From Ensifer sp. LC11 (lineage in GTDB: Bacteria > Pseudomonadota > Alphaproteobacteria > Rhizobiales > Rhizobiaceae): a DNA stretch of 64,000 nucleotides. The notes beneath the pieces are model-generated. The model ran no database searches. It had not been told where the DNA came from and saw nothing but the letters and a program-made list of their open reading frames with translations. The stretch spans positions 1 to 64,000 of the forward strand of contig NZ_MBSO01000025.1 of assembly GCF_001695835.1 (NCBI RefSeq), given 5' to 3'. Positions 7,052 to 15,800 of this stretch are shown here, one piece after another. The stretch's first letter is position 1. Every line of letters begins with the position of its first letter. The translations under genes were made by a program, and so were the position numbers.

Positions 7052-8452
7052 TCATTCCGCAGCGATCGCGCCGGTCAAGGCCCGGATGCAGCTTTCGATC
7101 GAAGCCTGCTCGATGCCGGCATAGTGGTCAAACTCGTTGAGCACGGTTGCGCCGAGGTCACTCTCGAAGCGCTTCTGGTTCGGGCTGGCAACGAAGTCCT
7201 GCTGGGCGCCGTCGCCGAGGTTCGACTGGAAGATGCCCGCGGCGCTGACCGGCAGGAAGTCTTCGTAGACGATCGCGTCGAACTGGACGAGGCCATCGGC
7301 GATCAATGCTTCGATGTCGCGCTTGGCGGAGATGCCGGCCTTGCGGCCCTTCTCCGTCAACGTATAGCTGAAATAGCCGAGGCCCGCCTCGCGGATGCCT
7401 GCCCAGGTGTCCGCAAAGGGCTCGAAGGCTTCAGCGAGTGCTGCTCCATATTCACGGGCGTTGGAGCCGTCGGCAACCGGGCGGACGATCTTGCGCGAGG
7501 CGTCGAGCAGCTCGTCATAGAGCGCGCGTCCCTTCGGGGTCAGCGCGATACCGCGCTGCTCGATCTCGCCGAAGCGGGCGGTGTGAGACCCCTGCTTCCA
7601 GGCGCCGTCGGCGTCCTTGAAGGAAACCGGCTCTTCCAGAGCCTTGAAGGAAGTCTGGCGCAAGAGGATCGGGCACTTGCGGGTCGGCGGACCCTCGACG
7701 ACCGCCTTCGGCGCAATCGCGTATTCCGGCATCAGTGCCTGCACCTGGTCGATGTCGAGCGTGCGCGGCGTCAGGTGGTTGATGTGCGGACCCTTGAAGG
7801 AAACGACGTCGGCGATCAGGCGGTGCGCATCGTGCAGGCGCTTGTACATGTCGGCGCTGACATTGGCCTTGTCGTGCCAGCGGAAGGTTTCGAGAACTTC
7901 CGCGACGAAGCGCTCGGCATCCGCCTTGTCGAGGCCGCCGTCACGCTCGGCCTTTTCCACGAGTTCCACGGCACCATCAGTGAAGATCTGGCGCGCTGCC
8001 AGAATGACTTCGGCTTCGGCGCGCAGCGCTGCGTCTGCGATCAGGTCGAGGCGCAGCAACGAAGTAAAGACGCGGAACGGGTTGCGCTTCAGCGCGGTCT
8101 CGCCGACCGGGCGGAAGGCGGTGGAATGAACAGGAACGCCGGCGGTCGACAGATCGTAGTAGCCGACCGGGTACATGCCCATGACGGCGAAGACGCGGCG
8201 CATCATCGAAAGTTCGGCCGGCGTGCCGAGCCGGATGGCGCCGTGACGCTCTTCGGAGATACGGTCGAGCGAATCAGTGGCGTCGAGGCGCTCCTTGAGG
8301 GCGGGGTTGGCGGCGAGCGTATCGGCGTTCACCTTGGCGACCAGCTCCATCAGCGTACCGTAGGCCGGTACCTCTTCGCGGTACATGACCGACATGGCTG
8401 CGGAAAAGGCCGAACGGATGTCGTCGGCGGATACGAAACTATTCTCTTTCAC
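7052..8452 (-). CDS. hglS: 2-oxoadipate dioxygenase/decarboxylase (HglS, DUF1338 family)
   Basis: A 466-residue DUF1338 (YdcJ/HglS) protein. Family members are Fe(II) enzymes that convert 2-oxoadipate plus O2 to D-2-hydroxyglutarate and CO2. Counting from the GTG at 8452, the RHGAIR histidine is residue 70, the PHINHLTPR histidine is residue 226, and a glutamate in ARFGEIEQRG is residue 296. As I recall, these match the two-His/one-Glu metal site of Pseudomonas HglS. That numbering is the main reason for choosing the GTG over the ATG at 8497, which lacks a clear ribosome site. It is the first gene of the lysine/2-aminoadipate operon and is divergent from a LysR regulator. Confidence 0.87.
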   Translation of the reverse strand: MKENSFVSADDIRSAFSAAMSVMYREEVPAYGTLMELVAKVNADTLAANPALKERLDATDSLDRISEERHGAIRLGTPAELSMMRRVFAVMGMYPVGYYDLSTAGVPVHSTAFRPVGETALKRNPFRVFTSLLRLDLIADAALRAEAEVILAARQIFTDGAVELVEKAERDGGLDKADAERFVAEVLETFRWHDKANVSADMYKRLHDAHRLIADVVSFKGPHINHLTPRTLDIDQVQALMPEYAIAPKAVVEGPPTRKCPILLRQTSFKALEEPVSFKDADGAWKQGSHTARFGEIEQRGIALTPKGRALYDELLDASRKIVRPVADGSNAREYGAALAEAFEPFADTWAGIREAGLGYFSYTLTEKGRKAGISAKRDIEALIADGLVQFDAIVYEDFLPVSAAGIFQSNLGDGAQQDFVASPNQKRFESDLGATVLNEFDHYAGIEQASIESCIRALTGAIAAE

Positions 8453-8498
8453 TGGGGCTCGCCTCGCGCTATGGGTGAAGGACAAGGTCATTCTCATT

Positions 8499-8513
8499 TC
8501 GGATCATATCCGA
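8499..8513. promoter_or_regulatory. candidate LysR operator
   Basis: TCGGAT-CAT-ATCCGA is a perfect dyad located between the divergent hglS and lysR genes. Symmetric sites of this size and position are typical of LysR-type autoregulators. Binding is inferred only. Confidence 0.4.
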
Positions 8514-8565
8514 TCGAACTGGCCATTGATCGCGTTGCTTCTGACTATGTTGATGCGAGGCTGGA

Positions 8566-9459
8566 ATGAAGTTGAGCCGCAGGCTGGTTCCCGACGTAAC
8601 GACGCTGCAGGCGTTCGAATGCGCGGCGCGACATGGCAGCTTCACGCAGGCCGCAGCCGAGCTGAACCTCACCCAGAGTGCGGTCAGCCGGCAGATCAAG
8701 GACCTCGAAAACCAACTCGGCGTGCTTTTGTTCGAGCGCGTGCGCCAGCGGGTGATCCTGTCGGATGCCGGCCAGAAGTTTCTGCCGGAGGTGCGTCGTC
8801 TTCTCAACCAGACCGAGGAACTGATGGTGCGGGCGATGGCTTCGGCCCGGGCGGACTCGACACTGTCGATCGCCTCGCTGCCCACCTTCGGCAGCCGCTG
8901 GCTGGTGCCGCGCCTTCCCGATTTCCTCAGGCGGCATCCGGACACGGTGATCAACATCGCTTCGCGCTCGGCTCCTTTCGATTTCGAAGAGCAGAATTTC
9001 GACATCGCCATTCATTACGGCCAGCCGGTCTGGGCGCGCGCCACCTGCAGCTATCTCTGCAGCGAGATCATCGTGCCCGCCGCAAGCCCTGCCTTGCTGG
9101 CGGATCATCCGATCGCGACGCCGGAGGATCTCGTCGCCGGTCCGTTGCTGCATCTCGCCACCCGGCCGAAGCTCTGGGCGCAATGGTTCGAGGCGAACGA
9201 CATGGACGGGCGCGGCGCCTATCGCGGCAACCGTTTCGACCAGTTCTCCATGGTGATCGAGGCGGCGACGGCCGGCCTCGGCTTCGCGCTTTTGCCGCGC
9301 TATCTGATCGAGCAGGAACTCGCCGCGGGAACGCTACGCATCGTGCTCGACCGGCCGATGCAGACGGAAAACAGCTATTATCTCGCCGTGCCCGAGGGCA
9401 AGCTCGAGAACCCGATCAGCCTGGCTTTCCGCGAGTGGATCACGGAGCAGGTGGGCTGA
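8566..9459 (+). CDS. LysR-family transcriptional regulator (GcvA-like)
   Basis: A 297-residue LysR protein with an N-terminal winged HTH (LQAFECAARHGSFTQAAAEL, NLTQSAVSRQIKDLENQLGV; about residues 12-65) and a periplasmic-binding-like effector domain from about residue 90. The sequence style, RLVPDVTTLQAFECAARHGS and SLPTFGSRWLVPRLPDF, is that of the GcvA subgroup, which commonly controls neighbouring amino-acid catabolic genes. It is divergent from the hglS operon with only about 110 bases between starts, so activation of that operon by a lysine-pathway intermediate is the likely role. GAGG precedes the ATG. Confidence 0.88.
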   Translation: MKLSRRLVPDVTTLQAFECAARHGSFTQAAAELNLTQSAVSRQIKDLENQLGVLLFERVRQRVILSDAGQKFLPEVRRLLNQTEELMVRAMASARADSTLSIASLPTFGSRWLVPRLPDFLRRHPDTVINIASRSAPFDFEEQNFDIAIHYGQPVWARATCSYLCSEIIVPAASPALLADHPIATPEDLVAGPLLHLATRPKLWAQWFEANDMDGRGAYRGNRFDQFSMVIEAATAGLGFALLPRYLIEQELAAGTLRIVLDRPMQTENSYYLAVPEGKLENPISLAFREWITEQVG

Positions 9460-9820
9460 CGGCGCGCGCGCTTTTCTTCAAATTGAAGGAACCTTCCTGG
9501 CCCCTTCACGTTTCGCCTTGTCTGCCATCCGCGATGAAGCTTGAGAAGGGGCATTTGAGAGAGCTGTATCAAAGTGCCAAGGGGCGCCGGCAGCGGCCGG
9601 TTTCAGCCCTATTCGTCTGTGCGCAAATCGTCCGAACTTGTATGAGCAATCCTTGCAAGCTGTTGGCACCACGGCTAAAAAATGCCATTTTCATGCATCA
9701 CCGCGGCCTTGAAAAAATCAATGCGCCGCCGGCTTTGCGATCTCCGATGCCCAGTCGAGGGCGGTGCCTGTTACCGCCAGGTCCCGGTTTTCCGGGAAAT
9801 GACGGTGGATGGGAGGACAC
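9460..9820 (+). other. ndvB upstream region and leader
   Basis: No convincing gene lies in these 361 bases. A stable hairpin, TCCCGG-tttt-CCGGGA (9782-9797), sits 24 bases before the ndvB start, just ahead of the GGGAGGA ribosome site. No canonical promoter could be assigned by eye. Confidence 0.5.
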
Positions 9821-12800
9821 ATGACCGTGTCTAGCAACGCGCCGGCTACGCCTGAATTCTCAGGACCGCAGCCAACCCGGCACCCCGACGAGGGCCGGGC
9901 CGATCAACCCCGGTTGGATTCAGAACCCGTACCCATGCAGCTTCAAACTACGCCGCCCACCTCTCCGCGCGAACCGGAAGCAAAGCAGATCGATTACAAC
10001 GATTCGATCCGCGCGACCTTCTTCTCGATGGAGGACCTCCGGCAATGCGGCGAGGACCTCGCATTGAAGGGTGTTTCTTCGCTGCCTGGTTTCTTCCCGT
10101 TCGAATTCCGGCCGCGGCATCGCGAAAACGAGAGCGAGATCCTGCGCGTCTACCGGGCGACGGCTGCGGACGTAGAGGCGGGAGCGACGATCACGCCGGC
10201 GGCCGAATGGCTGCTCGACAACCATCACGTCGTCGAAGAGGCGATCCAGGAAGTTCGTCGCGATTTCCCGCGCCGCTTCTATCGCCAGCTTCCGACGCTT
10301 TCGGTTTCGGGCACGGTGATCCCGCGCACCATGGCGCTTGCCTGGCTCTATGTCGCCCATACCCACAGCACCGTGACGCGTGAGAGCATCACGGCCATGG
10401 TTGAGGGCTTCCAGAAGCACGAAACCTTCAAGATCGGCGAACTCTGGGCGCTGCCGTCGATCCTGCGCTTCGTTCTGATCGAAAACCTCCGGCGCATTGC
10501 CATCCGCGTCGAGCGCTCGCGCGGCATGCGCCGCAAGGCAAACGATATCGCCGACCAGATCATCCGTCTGAACGACCCGGAAAAATGTCGTGCGCTGCTC
10601 GCCGAGTCTGAGGCGCTTGCCGCCGACAACACCTTCGTCGCGCAGTTGCTCTACCGCATGCGCGACGGCTCGCAGACCTCGGGCGCCGTGATCGGCTGGA
10701 TCGAGGAACAGCTTGAAAAGCGCGGCAGCGACGTCGAAAGCGCGCTGGTCGCCGAGCAGAACCGCCTGTCGTCCGGCAACGCGACGATGAGCAACATCAT
10801 TCGCAGCCTGCGCGAGATCGACGACACCGATTGGGCCGTCTGGTTCGAAAGCGTCAGCAAGATCGATGCGGCGCTGCGCGAAGGCTCCGACTATGCGGCG
10901 CTCGATTTCGGCTCGCGCAACAAGTACCGCGACACCATCGAAAAGCTCGCGCGCCGCTCCGGCCACAGCGAATACGAAGTGACCCAGATCGCCGTCGAGA
11001 TGGTGCGCGAGGCGGAGGAAGCCGCCAAGACCGAGGCGCCGCTGCAGGAGCCGAACGTCGGGTCGTTCCTGGTCGGCAAGCAGCGCAAGGTACTGGAAAG
11101 GAAGATCAACTACCGGCCGTCGGTGCTGCAGACCATCATTCGCCTCAGCCGCAAGCTCGATTGGTTTGCGATCGCCGGTCCGAACATTCTGCTGACAATC
11201 CTGGCGATGATCGCCGTCTATTCCTTCGTCAGCCCCATGGCGATCCCGAGCGGTGCGAAGCTGATCATGCTGCTTCTCTTCGCGCTGCCGGCCTCGGAAG
11301 GCGCCATGGGCCTGTTCAACACGCTGGTGACGCTGTTCGTCAAACCCTCCCGTCTCGTCGGTTACGAATTCATCGACGGGATCCCCGAGCACGCCCGCAC
11401 GCTTGTCGCGGTGCCGTGCCTTATTTCCAAGCGCGACCATGTCGACGAACTCGTGCGCAATCTCGAGGTGCACTACCTCGCTAACCCGCGCGGCGAGATC
11501 TATTTCGCGCTCGTCAGCGACTGGGCCGACAGCAAGGACGAGGAGTCCGGCACCGATACGGACGTTCTCGACTATGCCAAGCGCGAGATCGCCCAGCTCT
11601 CGGCGCGCTACGCCTATGACGGCAAGACGCGCTTCTACCTCTTGCATCGCCGCCGCCTGTTCAACGAGCAGGAAGGCGTGTGGATGGGCTGGGAGCGCAA
11701 GCGCGGCAAGCTGCACGAACTGAACATGCTGCTTCGCGGCGACCGCGATACCTCGTTCCTGCAGGGCGCCAACACGGTGCCGGACAACGTGCAATATGTC
11801 ATGACGCTCGATTCCGACACGCGCCTGATGCGCGATGCGGTGACCAAGCTCGTCGGCAAGATGTGCCATCCGATCAACCGCCCGGTGGTCGACCCGAAGA
11901 CCCAGGACGTGATTGCCGGCTACAGCCTGCTGCAGCCGCGCGTCACGCCGTCGCTGACGACCGGCAGCGAGGCCTCGGCCTTCCAGCGCATCTTCTCGGC
12001 CAATCGCGGCATCGACCCCTACGTCTTTACCGTTTCCGATGTCTACCAGGACATCGCCGGCGAAGGCAGCTTCACCGGCAAGGGCCTCTACCACGTCGAC
12101 GCCTTCGAGGCGGCGCTGAAGGGCCGCATCCAGGAAAACGCCGTTCTCAGCCACGACCTGCTCGAAGGCTCCTATGTGCGCTGCGCCCTGGTGACCGACG
12201 TCGAGCTAGTCGAGGACTTCCCGACCCGCTACGAGGTCGAGATGTCGCGCCAGCATCGCTGGGCGCGCGGCGACTGGCAGCTTTTGCCCTATATCTTCAA
12301 TTTCTCGAACGGGCTGTCGATGCTCGGGCGCTGGAAGATGTACGACAACCTGCGCCGCTCGCTGATCCCGCTTGCCTGGCTCGTCGCCTCGGTCATGGGC
12401 TGGTACTACATGGAGCCGACCGAAGCGCTGATCTGGCAGATTGTCCTGATCTTCAGCTTGTTCGTGGCCCCGACCCTGTCGTTGATCAACGGTCTGCTGC
12501 CGCGCCGCAACGACATCGTCGCTCGGGCCCACCTTCATGCGGTGCTTACCGAAGTCCGCGCCGCCAATGCTCAAGTTGCCCTTCGCATCGTCTTCATTGC
12601 CCACAACGCCGCGATGATGGGCGACGCGATCGTACGCTCGCTCTACCGCACCTTCGTCAGCGGCAAGCTGATGCTCGAATGGCGCACCGCCGCACAGGTG
12701 CAGAGCGCCGGCCACGGCACGATCGGCGACTATTACCGCGCCATGTGGATCGCGCCGGCGCTGTCGGCAATCTCGCTGGCGCTTGCGGCGATTTCCGACA

Positions 12801-15800
12801 CCGGCCTGCCGTTCATCGGCATCCCCTTCGCGTTGCTCTGGGCGCTTTCGCCAGCCGTTGCCTGGTTCGTCAGCCAGTCGGCCGAAACCGAGGACCAGCT
12901 CGTCGTCTCCGACGAGGCGATCGACGAGATGCGGCTGATTGCGCGCCGCACCTGGCGCTATTTCGAAACCTTCGTGACCGCCGAGCAGCACTTCCTGCCG
13001 CCGGACAACTTCCAGGAGACGCCGCAGCCGGTGCTTGCCGAGCGGACCTCGCCGACGAATATCGGCGTCTATCTGCTCTCGGTCATGTCGGCGCGTGATT
13101 TCGGCTGGATCGGCTTCGAGGAGACGATCAACCGGCTGGAACAGACGATTGCCACGATCGACCGGATGCCGAAGTATCGCGGCCACCTGTTCAACTGGTA
13201 TCGGACCAATACGCTCGAAACCATGGAGCCGCGCTACATCTCGTCGGTCGACAGCGGCAACCTTGCCGGCCATCTGATCGCCGTTTCGTCGATGTGCCGC
13301 GACTGGGCGGAAGCGCCGTCGGCGCATGTGCTGGGCAGTCTCACCGGTATCGGCGACGTCGTGGCCATCCTCGAGGAAGTGCTGCGCGACCTGCCTGACG
13401 ACCGCAAGACGGTCCGGCCGCTGCGCCGCCTGATCGAGGAGCGCATCGTCGGCTTCCAGAACGCGCTCGCGGCGGTCATACGCGAGCACGAGTTCGCGTC
13501 GATCCGGGTGATCAACCTGGCGGTGCTGGCGCGTGACATGCACAAGCTCACGGTCAATCTCGACCACGAGGTGCGCACGCCGCAGAGCAACGAAGTGACG
13601 AAGTGGGCGACCTCGCTCGTCACCACCTGCGAAGCCCATATCGCCGACGGCGTCTTCGACCTCAGCGCCATCGAAACGTTGCGCCAGCGTCTGCTGGTCT
13701 TGAAGGATCGGGCGCGCGACATCGCCTTCTCGATGGATTTCGGCTTCCTGTTCCGGCCGGAGCGGCGCCTGCTGTCGATCGGCTTCCGCGTCAATGCCAA
13801 CGAGCTCGACGAGGCCTGCTACGACCTTCTGGCGTCCGAAGCGCGCCTTACCAGCCTGTTTGCGATCGCCAAGGGGGATCTCCCGACCGAGCACTGGTAC
13901 AAGCTCGGCCGTCCGATCGTGCCGATCGGCGCGCGCGGCGCGCTGATCTCCTGGTCCGGCTCGATGTTCGAGTACCTCATGCCGCCGCTGGTCATGCAGG
14001 AACGGCAGGGCGGCATTCTCAACCAGACCAACAACCTGGTGGTCAAGGAACAGATCAATCACGGCCGCCGCCTCGGTACGCCTTGGGGCATTTCGGAAGC
14101 GGCGTTCAACGCCCGCGACCACGAACTCACCTACCAGTACACCAACTTCGGCGTGCCGACGCTCGGCCTGAAGCGTGGTCTTGGCCAGAATGCGGTCATC
14201 GCACCCTACGCCTCGATCCTTGCCTGCATGTACGATCCGAAGTCGGCGCTGGCCAACCTTGGGCGGCTTCGCGAAGTCGGTGCGCTCGGCGCCTACGGCT
14301 ACCATGACGCCGTCGACTTCACGCCGACGCGTGTGCCGGAGGGGCAGAAGTGTGCGGTCGTGCGCAACTACTATGCGCACCACCACGGCATGTCGATCGC
14401 GGCCGTTGCCAACGTCGTCTTCAATGGCCGTCTGCGCGAGTGGTTCCATGCCGATCCGGTTATCGAAGCGGCCGAACTGCTGCTGCAGGAAAAGGCGCCG
14501 CGCGACATCCCGATCATGAACGCCAAGCGCGAACCGGAATCGGTCGGCAAGGGCCAGGACGATCTCCTGCGTCCGGAAGTCCGCATCATCGAAAATCCGT
14601 TGGCGCAGGACCGCGAGACCGTGTTTCTCTCCAATGGCCACTATTCGGTCATGCTGACGGCCAATGGCGCCGGCTATGCTCGCTGGAATGGCCAGGCCGT
14701 CACCCGCTGGAAGCCGGACCCGGTCGAAGACCGCACCGGCACCTTCATCTTCCTGCGTGACACAACGACCGGTGAGTGGTGGTCGACGACGTCAGAACCG
14801 CGGCGCGCCGCCGGTGAGAAGGTGCTGACGCGCTTCGGCGACGACAAGGCGGAATTCGTCAAGACCGTCGGCGACCTGATCAGCGAAGTTGAGTGCATCG
14901 TTGCCACCGAACACGACGCCGAAGGGCGACGCGTCATGCTGCTCAACACCGGCACTCAGGACCGCTTCATCGAAGTGACCTCCTATGCCGAGCCGGTGCT
15001 TTCGACCGAAGAGGCCGACAGCGCCCATCCGGCCTTCTCGAAGATGTTCGTGCGCACGGAAATCAGCCGTCGCGGCGACGTTATCCGCGTCAGCCGCAAC
15101 AAGCGCAGCTCCGGCGATCCGGACATGGAAGTGGCGCATCTCGTCACCGACAATGCCGGCAGCGACCGCCATACGGAAGCCGAAACCGACCGTCGCCGTT
15201 TCATCGGCCCCGGCCGGACGCTGGCTGAGGCGGCGGCCTTCGACACGGATTCCGTGCTGTCGGGTACGGATGGTTTCACCCTCGATCCGATCATGTCGCT
15301 ACGCCGCGTCGTTCGCGTCCCGGCTGGCAAGAAGGTCAGCGTCGTCTTCTGGACGATCGCCACGCCAAGCCGCGAGGAAGTCGATCGCGCGATCGATCGC
15401 TACCGCCACCCGGAAACCTTCAACCAGGAGCTCATCCACGCCTGGACCCGCAGCCAGGTGCAGATGCGCCATGTCGGCGTGACCTCTCAGGAAGCTGCAA
15501 GCTTCCAGATGCTCGGCCGCTATCTCGTCTATCCGGACATGCATTTGCGCGCCGATGCGGCAACGGTGCAGGCCGGTCTTGATTCGCAATCGAAGCTTTG
15601 GCCGCTGGCGATATCCGGCGACTATCCGATCTTCTGCCTGAGGATCAACGACGACGGCGATCTCGGCATCGCCCGCGAAGCGCTGCGTGCGCAGGAATAC
15701 CTGCGCGCCCGCGGCATCACCGCCGATCTGGTGATCATCAACGAGCGGGCGTCTTCCTATGCACAGGACATGCAGCACGCGCTCGATTCCATGTGCGAGA

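Noticed and set aside
8385-9824. 479-codon plus-strand frame covering the LysR gene
   Set aside because: Out of frame with the LysR protein at 8566-9459, whose HTH and effector domains are unmistakable.
9920-12154. 744-codon minus-strand frame inside ndvB
   Set aside because: Low-complexity Arg/Asp/His-rich translation with no domain; mirrors codon bias of ndvB. The same holds for 12206-14641 and 15299-17674.
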